The notes: generated by a model not told the origin, from the letters alone. 64,000 nt of DNA from Xenopus tropicalis (GCF_000004195.4 NC_030678.2:76257404-76321403), one strand, 5' to 3'; positions 1-15,400 are shown, counted from the first letter of the stretch. Translations and numbers: made by a program.

Positions 1-3000
1 TTCAATTCAGGGAGGTTGTAGCGCATTCTACTACTAATCAATGTAGTATTGTACAAATAAGTTCTTTTTGAGCTTTTCCTTTTCGGTATAAACCTTAAAA
101 TCTTCAGTTATGTAACACATGCCAGTTGTAGATAGAGGATATTTTACTTGACTTTAACCCTTTAATGCTGAAGCACTTTAACAGTCCAGCACAAATATAA
201 CTGACCATTCATGTTATTAGTAGTCAAGAGGTTTCTAGACCTCCATTTCTCCATAGTCTGAGTAACTTTCTTAACCATCATTTATTTATTATTTACAGTG
301 TATGGACTTCATTCCTTATCCTTTGGAGCTTTTATTTTTTGTTGTATGTCAGACTTCTTTATAGCTATAGTTATTCCATTATGGATACAAATTATTAAGT
401 ATAATCAATACAATGTATCCATAAAGCCATTACTAAATTACCCTTTAAATAATTGATAGGAAAGCATTACACAGTGTACTACAGAACTCAACTTGCAATC
501 AGGAAAGTTCAGTTAGATAATGCATTGTAATCTCCGTGAGACAGGGACAAAATTGGGAGAATTTACAATGACAGAGTTTTGGTACCTGTGTTTCCTTTTG
601 GTACTGTGACTTGTATATGATCATAAAACTACTGTGTGATTTGCTGTATTTCTAAAAAGGCATTACACTACCCAATTATGGATTTAAGTTTGTGAAACAT
701 GGGGCATTTGACTGCAGTTGTTCTCGGGTCAAACAGCATCAGTTAAAAAGTCCAAAATAACCTGTTTCCACTTGCCATATCAAAGTGCTTTGCTTATGAA
801 ATATGCTGGCATTGATGTGTTCTGCTCGGGAATGTATTTCTGTATGGAGGCACCCAGTGCAAAATAATATTTATTTAAAATAAACTTTTTAGAAAAATTG
901 AGAAAAAAATAAAATTAAAACCCTGTGTACTGTATGTTTAATACCTGTAATAAAATAATCATTATGGCAAGGCATTATCCTTTCAATCCAAGAAGTTCTG
1001 GCATCTAAGGCAAGTATCTCCTGATGTGCGTGGGATTTTTTTTTGCATTTTGCACACAGGTGCACAGGTAGAGGAAAGCCGATCCACTTTCATGCGGTCA
1101 CTCTTGTAGCTTCTTTAACAGGTCTGGCCTGACAATTCATTATCTGTGCCCCTGCCCTTTGGGTTATTCATGTGTGCAAAATGGAATTGTACACCCCTTC
1201 CATTGTGCCCTAGGCACGTGCTCCTTTTTGTTTCCCCTAATTAAAGCCCTGCTCACTTTGTTACAGGTGGAATAAAAGAATAATATTCATATATAATTTT
1301 TTAATAATTTTAAAATTGCAGTTAGAATATCTGCCATTAAGCATGGTTCAACATTAAGCATAATTAGAAACCCCCAAAAAAGGTAACTACAAAGCTAAAT
1401 AAAGAAATCAGAATATTTGTAAGATGTTTATATTTCTATTGGGTAATAATGTAGATTCATTTAGTTGTCTGTTTGCAGTAACACTAAAAATGCTATATAA
1501 ATAAATTCCATTATTTCAAATTGTAAATATAAAATGATTTTTATTTTTTTATATTTTATTCATTTTTTTTAAAATGTTATTACAAGCTGTAAAATAAAAG
1601 CACAGAGTCATTTTTTTTTACTGCATAATAATCTCTGGCAAAGCATATTCTGAAAATCATACAAAAAATGTATCATATGCAGAGAGAACTTTATGGAGAA
1701 ACACAGTATATTCCAGATAATAACCTTATTATTATTATAGCCATTATTACAGATAACAGATAGATATGTACTATAATAAAATACTTGGTCATCCATTTAA
1801 TGAATGTTAAGTTGGCCATACATAAGAAGATAATGACTACTCTTGATTGAAGACAGTGCGAAAACATGTGCCTGCCTAGATGATATAACTGTGGATATGG
1901 GCTGACACTAAAGGGTGAATGACTGGATCAGCCATATTTGCTCCATCACGTGAGTAGCCAAATTGGGCAAAGATCTGTTATTTAGATCCTACTATGACAT
2001 TCCAGCTTTCAAATTGGGTGGTGTCCATAGTGCATGGGGAAGTTACAAGGAACCGCAGCTGTTGGTCTAAATCAATGAAACAGCAGAATGTGGCTATCCA
2101 TGTTTATGGTCAGTTCAGCACACAGACTGACTGCTCAGATACTGGAGAGGGTCAGCTAGAGTTTTGTCACCTAAATTGTTTTACACTTGTTGTCAATGAG
2201 CCTTTTAGGGTTATTGATCCTGCCTTGTGTTATGGGGCACTGACCCTGAAATATAACTAGAATCTCAGGAATAAAGTAAAGCAGGACTTTGGTCTATAAA
2301 GAATCTTTTTTTCTAGATGATTTAACTTTTTTTTTTACTATAACACTTTTTATGAATTTTAATTTTATTATTCACATAAATGTATCCATTTAAGATAATA
2401 CTTAGAAATAAACCTCCTGGAAACCTTTGCTCAATTGGTGCAGATACCTGCGTCCTTGGGTGACACCACTACAGTAAGATTTTATCTGTATGATTCAACA
2501 CAGTTCCAGTAGTTTTGCTGTTGGTGCTTACTTTAGGAAATGTATTGACAACAAATCGTCACATTCACACATTATACACATATACTGCATTTTCAGTTTT
2601 ACAATGTGCACATATATACATTGAATGCATTCATAGTCATTTTACAATGTACCTTTTACATTACTGATATATTATTATGCTTCCTATAAAGGCCAGGTAT
2701 ATACTAATTAGATCCATATTTAAAATAATGAATTTATTATTAATCTGCACAATGATGTAATGTCATACAAAAAAACACTCAACATTTGAGGGCAATTTAA
2801 CCATAAATACTTAGGAGGTAGATATAGTCACAGAGACAATAAGACATTTTCCACTTATGATAGGTCTGTAAGGATCAAGGTTATCACATTTCCAGATTTA
2901 GTAGCATTCGTGGCACATAAGGCTTTAGGCACAGAAGGTAAGAGTGTGGAACAAGGTGAAGGTAAAGGATTTCTGGAGAACTGAGCTTTTTTTAGCTTGC

Positions 3001-5525
3001 ATGTTAACAGGGTTCTGGTTTGTGCGTTTTTTTCTGTTTTAATCCAAAACATATGTTAAAAAGAAAGTTAGACAACTGCCACAAAAATAAAAAAGCTTTA
3101 AAAAGCCACCCCACCCCCTCTATGACGTCTTTGTTAAGATCATTAAGACTACAATTGTAAAAGGGAAGGGAATGTCCAGTAAATTAAAATCACAGTAAGT
3201 ATGATACAATTTTCCATTTTCCCTGGGTTGTCCTCCATATAAATACCATCAGGGACATAGCAAGCTAATGCCCAGTTGGGAGGGAAACTGACTGACAGAC
3301 TTCTGGATAATACTGCAATAACTTTGCTGAACTTCACAACGGTAACCTATTCATTGTCATGCTATTAACTTCTGGTGCAGCATATAGTAATATACTAGAG
3401 ACTACTCATAGGATTAGTCAATCTCAAATCCAACCTAGAGAGGAAGAGAGAATGAACAGTGATACTAAGGGAAGAAGACCCTGCTAGGCAGAGCCTCCAT
3501 CAGGGGGCCCTGTGAAATCTTGTTTCTTAGAGGGGCCCGGCCACGTTACGCAATTTACGTACGTTATGCATGAAGTTAAGCAAAAACTTAAGCGATTTAC
3601 TTAACTTTATCAAAAACTGCTTAGAAAGCTAAGTAACTTGCCTAGAACTTAAGTAACTTGCGTAACCAGCAAAATACAATGCAGAAAAGCTTTGCAAGGA
3701 CAAACTCCAATGAATTAAAAAACCTAAGATAAGTTCCACTGCGCCCAATGAACTGACTGACTTATTAGCACATTAAATATTCATTTTAACTATTATATGT
3801 ACTGCTTATTATAGAGTAACATCAGCTGTTTATATTGGGATCCATTTACCGAATATATCAGCGTGGTATATATGAACATTCCAGCAGGGGCATGACTAAG
3901 TTATTGGGCTCCATAGCAATATCATTGGGCCCCTATGCTTACGCAATTTACGCGACTTACATTACTTACATATTTGTTAAACATTTAGGAGTTGCTATTT
4001 TCCAGTGTTGAACTGGGCCTCCTTTGGCCCAACAGATACACCTGATATCCAGGCTGCACTCTTGGAACAATTATATATATAAAATATTGTAAATGGCATA
4101 GGTGTCAGATGGTTCAGTGGCGGAAACAAGAAAGAATTTTATTGGATTGTCCTTCTATGGAATCACTAGATTTTTTCCCTTTTATACTGGCAGGCCAGTG
4201 CAACTTTGCATTTTGCCTTCAGAAGCATTCTATCTGGAATGCTATAATATATCTTTTTTACTTTTTCTAATAAAATATAAAAGAAGTCTTTGAGAAGAAA
4301 AGCACCTAGTCCTTTAAGAAAAAAAAATAAGTGGAACCCAATCCAGCATTCCATGTTTTGGAATGTCTCATAAAAGTTCCATAATGTTTAAAACTGGTTA
4401 GTGGGATGGACATGGAAGATACATTTAAAAGCTTTTTTAAAGCAACATATAAATATAAAAAAGTTATGGAACAACTTGTACATGAAACAGTTCCTAGGGG
4501 GTGACCAATAAGGATTGTGATTGGTTATTTGGTAGCCTAATGTGGAATGCTAGCCTGCAGAAGGCTCTGTTTGGTAGTATACATGGTCTTTATGTCTCCA
4601 AGTCAGAAATTCAAAGATGAGCACCTCCTTTGAGGCTACTGGGAGCAACATCAAAGGGGTTTGTGAGCAACTGGTTGGGAATCAGTTGTTTAAAGTAATC
4701 CTCCTATGAATGCAGTATGATGTTTGGTCATGGCATGGAAATGGCTTTGTATCCCTCTGCAATTCTTCTGTTCTTAGTGATAACAAAATCCATATACTTC
4801 AGTAAGTTGAAGGCCAACACTATATCCACATATCCACCACCATGTTGACCAGCTGGGAACAGATATAGTGAATTGAAACCTTTCTCCAATCATAAATCTA
4901 TTCAGATGCAGGAGATGATAAATTCTTAGAGCCATATAATATTCTTTAAGAACATAGACCTTGAAAAAAAGCAAATAGCAGCTTAGCTTTTTAAAGTTCA
5001 TTTTTAGAGACTAGACCATCGATGTTTAGTTTCCTGGTCATTTTTAGACAACTAATATGGCTTTAGTCTCTCTTGAGAAGATATAACTGTTGGTAAGCTT
5101 TGATCTCTGTTCCTCCCATATTTGCCATAGGCCATTGCAAGTTTCAATTTATCAAATTCTTGACAAGTTAAACATTTCTGATGCTCATTTCCAAATGGTA
5201 GAGTAATTATATTGTCACAAAAAGCAATATATTCTAAAAATTTCAATAGAGGGTGGATTCCTTGTGTTTCTTCTTTGCTTGTTATTTGGATTCTCAAGAT
5301 ACTTTTGTGTATTTTACAACAAATTCATTATGTTAACTATTGTAATTATCCTTGGTACTGGTAATATCTTAATAAAAGGAGAATTAAATATTACACCAAT
5401 GTTTTTCTGCTTGTACATTTTTCTCCCAGATACATTCATCTTCAAATTCATGAAAAGAAACAGGTTACTATTGTTAGCAGCAATTAGTTTCATTCAAAGA
5501 TTATGCAATGTCTTCTCTGGTCTTA
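1..5525. other. AT-rich 3' flank of guca1c; possible 3' UTR of a left-hand gene
   Basis: No exon with coding character was found on either strand. Positions 1 to about 960 are T-rich, largely free of recognised repeats, and end in AATAAA-rich sequence near 870-960. That resembles the 3' UTR of a plus-strand gene converging on guca1c; in mammals TRAT1 sits there in that orientation. Around 3530-3700 and 3925-3985 are remnants of a repeat rich in TTACG-type words. 1805-1830 resembles one end of the family seen complete at 58538. Confidence 0.3.
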
Positions 5526-5531
5526 TTTAAT
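5526..5531 (-). terminator. Possible guca1c polyadenylation signal (ATTAAA)
   Basis: ATTAAA on the minus strand, about 240 bp past the guca1c stop. No AATAAA was found between about 4.9 kb and the stop. The motif is common in AT-rich DNA, so this is only a suggestion. Confidence 0.25.
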
Positions 5532-5767
5532 CAAGACACAAGTCAATCCCTTCAAAGTAATTTAAATGAGATTTAAATACTTAAGGGATTAGGTTGCACA
5601 GTAATACCTTGGGTTGTTCTTAGGACAGTCTATTATGTAAGTTTGTATTTAACAGAACCTGAGTAAATGAAGGCCATTGGAATGCTTGCACACCTTCTGT
5701 TCTCTGTGTTCATCCAATGGGAGAACATGAGTAGTAAATGTTTCACAAAGATAACTATCATCTCTTG

Positions 5768-5901
5768 TCAAGGAATACTCCGCCTCCTTCCATTCTGAAT
5801 TGTTTTTAACACATTGGACAGGTCGAAAGTTTTTGAAATTATTTCCAGAAGCTGTTCATCTTTTTCTATTCCATTAATAAATTCTTCCAGAGTCAACTCA
5901 C
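5768..5901 (-). CDS. guca1c: guca1c exon 4 with stop codon
   Basis: Acceptor TTATTCTAG|GTGAGT at 5901; stop TGA at 5770-5768. It completes EF4 (ELTLEE), then reads [15 protein letters not shown] and [16 protein letters not shown], the conserved C-terminal helix of GCAPs. The end, RRRSIP, is much shorter than the charged tail of human GCAP3. A downstream alternative exon cannot be excluded but none is visible. Confidence 0.9.
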
Positions 5902-8900
5902 CTAGAATAAAGGAACACGATTACCTATGTATAAATTATTCTTGAAATGGCTATATTCACCTTCACTGTACATTAGGAAAAGACAAACCTAATTCTCATG
6001 ACTTCAAATATTACACCAATGGAGGAGAAACAGAATGTCAATTTCTAGTTTGTTTCACTAGACTCATTTATGCATATTTGCTTGTATTCTACACTAGCCT
6101 TCAAATTTCAATTTCAATTGTTTTCATATAGATAAACCAATACAAAGCTTAGCTATCTTAATGATGTCGAAGTTATGAAGAAGGCAGTGGGAGTTGTCCT
6201 AGGCATATCGTAACAGTATTTAATTTGTGGTTTAATTTGTGGTTTAATTTTTTGTTCTTTTCTTTTGCATTCTGCATTTTAACTCATCCATGCTTTTCAG
6301 TTCTTCAGATCTTTTAATAAATTACTAGACATTCATGGTTATCATGGAAATGAATTTATTCGTGGTTTAAAAAAAAACTAAAATTAGAATGCTGATAAAT
6401 CTGCCCCTTAGCTCCACCTCAGCTAATAGAATCAGATGTAAGGCATAAAATGAAATCTGCTAAACTGTTCTTCTGACCCTGACAGCCTGTATTCTTATAA
6501 TAAAAAGCATTGAGCTGTATTCATCTTCTAATTTCTCAGTACATAAAATTAAAATGATATAACTGTATCAAAACAAAGTCACACAAACATCAACACTTAA
6601 GATACCTAGCAAAAAATATTGCTCTGTACCTTTGCCTAATGCAGACAGTCCTCGATTCAAAGCGAAAACTTTGCACCCTAACCTGGGACATTGTAAACAC
6701 TCTTATTTGACAAACAAGAACTTAAGACATTAATGAATATGTTTTAAAAATCAATCTCTTAGGAAACTTGTTTTGTCCCAAAAGGATGTAAAATATAGGG
6801 ATACACACAGGAAAATATTGCCTCAAAATATAAATATTGTCTATAATCGCTTACCTATGCCATAACCTCAGTAATGGACTTATCTCAGAGACAATTCCTG
6901 GTATTTTTTTTTTCCCTGGAAAATACCCCGTAAGTCACGAGTCTTAGAAGCTCTTGTACAGACAGCTAAAGAAGCTTTGGGTGTGATTCTTTGCAAGTCT
7001 ATAACAGGTTGAAAGAAGCCTGCAACAAATCCACTCATTACTTGCTAATTTTACTCACGTTAGAAATACACCTTCGGCTTATTTATACAGAAGTTATTTA
7101 TACAGAAGCTATGTTTTAGCTGCTGAATTTTTTCATTCATATTTTCAAACTTTTTATACTATTAAAAATGGTGTATATATAAATGATTAAATTTGAATTT
7201 GGAAAACTCAAATATTTGAATTTTAATAAATGTGCCCTTCAACTTATTGACAAGACTTATACTTTCATGACAACACAGTACTGATTGTAAAAAAAGATAT
7301 TTACCATCTCCATTAACATCAATCTTTTCAAACACCATGGAGGTAAACTCCTCAGGACTCATACCCCGGTGACCATTGATAGCCCGAACTGCCTAAAATA
7401 AAAAATAATGAAGAAGTCATTATATTCTGCCACATTTGATATAACTATGAGGATTTAGACAAGCCACTAAACTTAGGGGGTGGGCTGGCTACTGGTGAAT
7501 GATATGTCACAGTTTGTGGAAACAATAATGAAAACATGTTTATGCTGAAAACATGAATAAAAAATTCATGCAACTGTGTATTAAAACATAAATTAAAATA
7601 CTGGTAGCATTAACTGCTCATGAATCACTGATTGTTTGCTATGGGTAATTGAACTTGTGCAATTTAGCTTCTAAGTTAATAAATAATACCTTCTAATGTC
7701 TTCTTAGCAGTCCCATTGGCAGTGAGTCTGACTGGAGCAATTTCATACCTCTAGATATACATAGAAAACAAGCTAAACAATAATTGGGGGATGGCTATAG
7801 GACAGGGGTGGGCAAACTACGGCCTTTTTTTATCTGGCCCGCCAACTCAGGCCCCCTTAAAAGAACGACGGGTCCTGATTGGTTGTGCCCCGTGTGTGTG
7901 AACATGCATCAGGGAGCTGGGGGACAGAAGCAGCCAAGGACAGAAGAAGCAGGAGGTCGCTGGAGGAGGGAGCTGCTGATGGAGGATGTTGGGGGGAGCT
8001 GGTGGGAGGATGTTGAGGAGAAGCTGGAGGTTGCTGGGGGGGGGGAGCTGCAGGATGCTGGGGTGTGGAGCTGGAGGATGCTGATGGGGAGATGAGAGGC
8101 TCCATGATTTCTGATGGCAGCCCTGGGCGTAACACTGGCCCAGCCCAGTCTGTCTGTAAGTCAAAACGTTTGCTCACCCCTGCAATAGGAGGTTACAGCT
8201 TAAAATAAAGCAAACCTTACTTAAAGGTCCATTTATAAACATTCTCATTATTGTGGGTTTAGTAAAGCAAAAAATCAGGTCTGTTTGTAAACCTAACCTG
8301 GCCTAGGACCAGGAGTAAAGGCATTACTACCGTATGAATGCTGCTTTCATCCCACCATAGTAACATTCTAGGCTGCAATTACACCTCTCAGCTCCAGTCA
8401 GACCCCAACATCCAGCTTGCCATTTAATGCCTAATTAATATTTCATTTCTGAGGATTCCCTTTTGCCTCCAACTTGGGTGTTCTCTGTTTGTCACTGTTA
8501 TATTCCTGTACGTAGTAAGATAGCAGAACTCACTTGCTGTTGTTTTATTCTGAATTATCTGTTTAATAATTCTAGCTAATCATGCTGTAATCATGCTAAA
8601 AAGTATTCTATAATGATACAGTTAAAGCGTTTTGCATTTCCACATTGAATATTTAAGTCTTATTTACTTGAAATATTCAAATCAGATATTTTTCCCCTAA
8701 CTTTCTTAGGATAACCATCTGCTGTGATTGATGGTACATACTTTGAGTGCAAATTGTACAACAGTAGGTGTTACTGTGATAATTTCCCATCAACATGCAG
8801 CCTGTTAAGCTCCTTCTAAGGAGCAATATGGTCCCTGTTTATATTGCCTTATATTAAGCTCCATAACCAGCTTCCTATTTGTTTATGCTTTAGCAATGCA

Positions 8901-9344
8901 AACTCTGTTTTCATTAATTCAAATATCCAGGCACTTACAAGAATAGCCAGTATTTGCATAGGAAGTAATTATTCATAATTAGATTTTTTTTTTCAAATAC
9001 ACAGAGTTTTAGATCATAGGAACAGAAACGAAAAAATTAATTTATGTTTAGAGAGAGCCAGTTGAAGATGGATTCATTCTCGCAAATGTATCAATATAGT
9101 TTGGTAGTGCTTGACAAAGGGGTTTTTCTGCCCTGAAACATTGCACTTCTGCAATATAATTTGCAAGGGTTTGCTCTGCTTGTAACTGCTCTGAGTGCCA
9201 TTGCTTCTTACTTCTTGTGTCAATATAGTGTGGGTCAATTGTGTGCCTTTGCATCTAGGCTTGGAGACCTGTATTTGCAACACATGCATAGTTCATAGTA
9301 CTGAACAAATTTTGATAAGGTGTCATTGGATGTGCATATCTGTG

Positions 9345-9412
<68 letters not shown>

Positions 9413-12400
9413 ACAAATAGAGCACACCCTAAAAAAGTTCAAACGCCCAGGGTGCTGGCAAGAAAATTATTTATACAGACAGTGAGCCGCACACACAGGG
9501 ACTTTTGCAAAAAATCACAAATTTATTAAAGAAAAAGAAAAAAGGTCCAACGTTTCGAGCACCAACTGTGCTCTTCCTCAGGGATATATATATATAGTCG
9601 AAACATAATTTTTTTTCAGTGAAACTTTTTTTCTTTTGCAGTAAGTACCCTTCCTCTCCATTTTCAGCCTAGGGCTATTGCCTTATGAAGGGTGTGCTCC
9701 TCTCTGTCAGTGAATATCTTCATATTTTATAACAGGGGGTAGACACAAGGAAGAGTGGAGCATACCCAATTCAGGCTCAAATGCCTTGGGTGCTGGCAAA
9801 AATGGGGAAATATAAGGACAGAGAGCCGCACACACAAGGACTTAGTAAAAAAGTTTTAATGAAAAAAATCCATGTGTATGTGTATATATATATATTACCA
9901 TTTAAGTAAAACATTTTGCTCATCATTACTGTGAATCATAAATGGGGCCACAATGTAGATGAGAGATGGGAGAGTCAATAGATATAGCCCCCTATACACA
10001 GAACAATATCTAATATCTAATATTTATTATATTTTTGGAATTCAACCTTAATTCCCTTTTGTGATCTCTATTGTATACATAGTAGTGGACATTCAATTTT
10101 AATATAAAGCATATTGATGTTATTTATAACCACTGGGCTTTATTTAACTACTATTTATTAGAAACTTCTGTTTTTGTAGTTAATGCTTACAAAGCATACC
10201 ACATTATATCACGGAAATGGAATTTTATGTAAAATGCAGACCGGCCCAAGTTGCATATTCAGGACTTTCATGAAGCATGCAGTAGAAATAAATCTATAGA
10301 GTCTTTGTATTATTTAGTTTGGCTTGAACTTTGCAAGGCTCTTTATTCCCAGCTGAACACAGCAGGCTGCTTGAATCACGTCAAACAATTTATGTGGCAT
10401 CAGGGTCATATAAACCAATGGATGGAATATTTACAGAAGCAACAAGGATGACTAGCCAAAGAAGAATGATAGATCACTCTTTCAGTAAACAGCATTTAAT
10501 TCCAAGAGAGCCTGTGTTACATATTATGAAACTTTCATCCTTACCGTTAGTATACTTAGCAATTCTTTTCGGTCAATCGATCCGTTTCCATCTGCATCAT
10601 ACAGTTTAAAATACCACTTTAACTTCTGATCAATTTTTCCTCTTAAAACTAAGTTTATTGCAGCAATAAATTCCAAAAAGTCAATAAATCCATCCTGTGA
10701 ATGGAAAAACAAAGAGTAAGCAGATTGGAAAAATAAACAAGAGTGAATATGTTTTGACTGAATGCATTTTGTTGTTACCTTTCATTAGTCTAAATCAGCT
10801 GTTTGGTTTCTTGAATAGAATACACACACACCAGTAATAAGTAAAAATAAATCTAAAAAAGTTACATTTAACCTTTGTCTACACCAGGGGTGTCAAACTC
10901 AATCACATAAGGGGGCCGAAATCTAAAACACAGGCTAAGTCGCGGGCCACATTTTTTATTAATATACTTAGTAAGATACTAAGGGGTATATTTATCACAA
11001 TGTATAAAAAGTGGAGTAAGACAGTACTGGTGATGTTGCTCATAGCAGCCAGTAGATGCTTTGCCACTGTTGAAATCTGATTACTGATTGGATGCCTTGG
11101 GCAACACTACTGGTAATGCTTCACTCCACTTTTTACACAGCATGATAAATATACCCCTTAGTCTTAGTTACTATGTAAGGAAAATGGAAATTGATCAGGC
11201 TGGATGGTCAGACACACTCACCAAGGGCCACATAAAACAGCCAGGTGGGCCAGATTTGGCCCCCGGGCCTTGTGTTTGACATATATGGTCTACACAGTAA
11301 TGAGATCAGTTCAGGGTGTACTGCTGCACCACAATAACCCCCCCAGAACATCTGCCCATGCATTGTATGTATTCAGTGCTGGCACATGATGCATATATGA
11401 ACAGACAGGGGACAAACACATACGTTTCTAGCTCTTGTAGCATATAGTTAGAGACTTGCCTTTTGTAGATTAACAGTGTACAAACATGGGCACCTCACAA
11501 TAGTCACAATAATTATTTAATGAAATGTACGTTTCATTTGGGCACCTCATAATAGTCATGATCATTATTTAATGAAAAGTTCTGTTAACCCATGAGCTAA
11601 TGATATCACTTGTAATGAATTAAAATATCCTTTTTTAGAATTGTGGACAGCATATCTAGTTGCCAGGCACTATGTTATAGCATTAGGGTAAGTTGGCTTG
11701 CTCTCCATGCAACCCAAAATGTGTAGGATTATTTAGTCTCCTAATGTTCCTAATATGTGGTGACCCTTCTTACAGGATACTGAATAATGCTAAGCATCCC
11801 ACCAATCAAGAAACAGCTAGTAACTATGGCTGACCCCTTGTATAATCAAGACCTAAGTCCATAATGCACATTACTATCAGTTGCTGAGATGGACTCTTAA
11901 AAAACAAATGCAATTGTGTTTCTATGACTGGAAAGCAAACAGTACATCATAAGCAATAGCTGCTATAATACCCTATTAATGTCTCTGTGTTAAGGTGATC
12001 AAAGTTGAATTTGGGAAGCTCACCAGCATCGCTAACATCCCAATAGATTCCCTGACTCTAGTTGCTGGCAGTTTCTAGCAACTGCACACCATCTCAACAT
12101 GAAACCCATGGATCTTAAACACAAGTGTACCACTGTGCAGTATTAAGGGTCTGGGTAGTAAAAATGTTTAAACTTGCACAAGTAGTGAGCAGTTGTAGGT
12201 GTGCAGGTGTGAAGAGAGACAATTTATTCAGTGATATACAATGTGATCTGGTGGGTGTCTAGGTGGATCAATGGCCCACCAACTATGTACTAGAGTTTCA
12301 AAATTGTTTGGCAGGTGCACGTAGTCTAATTGTACTTAATCATCACACTTCAGAAATCCAACAATGGTAGAACCTTGCTGCACTCCAGGTTACATATAAA

Positions 12401-15400
12401 ACTGCTTTGCCACTGTTGAAATCTGTATATGTAACCTGGAGTTCTGTAGTGTTCTACCATAGTTAGAATAACAAATGATGTGAAATGTTTTGCCAACCTG
12501 ACTGTCCCTTCTCAATCTGTCAGTTATAACTTCTCATGCTAACAGATATTTGTTGCACAAACATGGCAGCCCCCTCATATAGGAACATGAGGGATCAGAT
12601 AGTTACATAGTAAATACATTTAAGGCAAAATTATAAAGGGCATGCAAAGACAGTGTTATGATAGATGTGAAAAAAATTGATTTTCTTTTGTCAGTATTTC
12701 TTTAAAGGGCTGCTCCACCATTTTTGCATCATGAAAAAAAAAATCTACGTGGCTTTCCTCATTTATTAAATACATTTATTAAATATTTTCAATGGTTTTT
12801 AAAAAATGTTGTAAATGTAATTTTGATTGATTTCAGTAATTTCTCATCCCTTTCTGTTCTCTGGGTCTGACTTTTAAAATGGTGTACCAAGTGTCAGTTC
12901 TCCACTATGGATTTTATCCAACTTGAACCAACTGGTTTGCAACATTTTTTTTCATTTTGAGAGCCATGATAGGTCAAAAAAATGCTAACAGACAGATACT
13001 GCTTTTAATAGCAATTACATTTTCAATTAATTTTCAAACATTAACTAACTTTAATGTATTTGAAAACACATCTTAGAATTACATTTTCTTTCACTGTACA
13101 AAAACAAATTTTGGGCGAAGCAGCCCGTTAAGCACCACGGTGTGAAAAATCTTAGACTCCCAGTTCCTGTTAATCTCCATAGCAACATTTTAGTAAAGGA
13201 TCTGTAATTTCATCTACCCGTTGTAGTACTGTATACAAGGTTTGACTAATACCCCAGGAGACCAATTCTTGTGCCAAGTTTGTATGGCAGATTTTTTGTA
13301 TCAGGCAGTAGGAGTCAAACTCACTACATACAGGGGCACATTCATGAAATCAAGAGTTCCAATCCTGAATGGGAAAAATTCGGATTGGATATGATAATTT
13401 CTGAAGATCACAAATGTCACGAAAATGCCTATGAAAAAATCGTATTATTCACGATAATATCGTATTGGCGATCTGAAATTTTCGTACCGAACTATTGTAA
13501 ACAGTGGGAAAACCTTTCCGATATTGATCCTTCTGTGCATGATTTTGGAGGCCTCCCATAGGAATCAATGGCACTCTGCAGCTCCAACCTGGCCCAAGGA
13601 AAGTCACGATAATGAAGCTTGAATGAATCCGAAACTTTTGTACTCGGCGCGACAATACGATTTTGTTGCACAAATTTTGTCGCAAATTATAAAAAAGTCG
13701 CGCAAGGTACAAAAAAGTCACAGAATATACGCTCGGAGCGTTCGTGTATTAATAAATGTCCCCCATAGGGGCACATTTATCAAAGTATGATTAATTCTGA
13801 ATACAAAAAAAAAATATTTTTACTAATTTGTAAAACTGTGCGTATTTTCTGCATTTTTTTCATTAATTTAAAAAGCTAAATGCTAAATTACTACAGTAAT
13901 TTAGATATTTTTAAATATCAGCCTGAGAATATGCAAAGTAGGAGATATCATATTTTTATTTTCAATCTCTGTCTCTATCTCTATGGCTCCTGTACAATCT
14001 TTATGGCTTCACTGATTGCATTATCAATGATTCTTTGGGTTGCATCCACTAAGTGCACAGGCTTGGGATAAAAGAAAATAAATGGATAAGGACAGTCTTC
14101 CTCCTCCTGCTGAGTGGGAAAAATGTTGAGCAAAGCTGGTTCCATTGCTGTCAGCCTTTAGTGTAGTGCAATAATTTAATTTTATCTTAGCTGAAATTTA
14201 CAAAAACAATTCCATTTGTAAAGTGATGATATTGCTCTCATCATTAAAAGAAACAGGGGCACTGCTGCATACATTGTTATACCTTTCTCACATGGGACTG
14301 CCTGCTCTGTCATCTGTTCATCTGCAGGTGAACTGTTTTTCTCATCATGTGTCTAAAATAATTTCCTTTGCAGATTTGGTTTTTCCATTTTTAGAAGAAA
14401 TATCTATCTTAACAAAGAAACATGTTGTGCCGCTCTTTAAATCTTGTGAACTGAGATTTCTTTTGGCAACAAGTTATAGTAAAGTGAGCTTGATTTTAGC
14501 AAAGTGGTTTGGTCTTTATTCTAAAATTCAAAAAGTAAAGTTTGTGTAAATAATCCAGTAATAATAATTCAGCAAAAAAGAAGCTCTAGGTTTGCTACTA
14601 AACCAATTTTGTGTAAATTTTCCATCTTTCCATCTCCTTGTTCCCTGGTGATGAAGTCTTTAAAGTGATACTGACACTAAAAACTACTCTTCAAAATATC
14701 AATGTACATCAAAACGTACCTATAGTTCATACTGATCATTTTTGCTGATAGGGCTGCCTTTGTAAGTAACTTTTAACGAAATTTTGCAGGCATTTTGTGA
14801 AAAAATTGGACTGTTCTAGTAAAGAAATAATAAATAATAAAGTTTTTTGATTGTTTCTGTGCTGGGGACGTGCTGAGAAGCCTTGGTTAAAATAACTAGG
14901 GTAAGGGAGCATATTGTGGGTTTAGAGCAAGACAGAAGGATTCATACAGTACATCATCTAATGAAGCAAGAGACAAAATATTGTGGGTTAAATGTATATG
15001 GATCAATGTGCTCTTGGTTAGAATGCTCATTCTAAGGCTTCCCTGTTGCTGTTATTTGAAAAAATAAAATAGCAATGCCTTAAAGAGCAAAAGTGGGTGG
15101 GAAAGAGATAAGCAAAAAAAAGGAGAGTGTTTAAAACAGCAAATTAGGACTTGGAAAAACAGTAGCACCTTCATTTTGCATTTTTCAAGGGACCATAAAA
15201 ATGGTGTAAAACCCATGAAAATGTAAAATCAGGTAAATGTATTATTCATTATATATTGGTGGGACCACAAAAACATGTGTAACATGAGGGAAAACTCAAC
15301 CCTTCATCAGGCTTGCTTATTCCATGTTCTGAATGATTTTTTATACTTCATATTTATGCTTTTTCTACTATATATACAACATAACACTCTCAGGCATACG

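Larger units (their letters stand above)
7393..10544 (-). other. guca1c intron 2
   Basis: Holds a hAT-type short element (7803-8182), a long AT microsatellite (9348-9407) and two related dispersed repeats (9411-9590, 9746-9868). The rest is unremarkable AT-rich sequence. Confidence 0.75.

Noticed and set aside
7784..8177. Three overlapping 100-residue frames rich in Pro/Ser or Gly/Glu
   Set aside because: They lie wholly inside the hAT-type element and come from its GGAGCTG-type quasi-repeat; no homology or splice context.
9195..9529. Frames with (YI)n repeats at 9.3 kb, and similar ones at 54.0 and 55.2 kb
   Set aside because: Translation of AT microsatellites.
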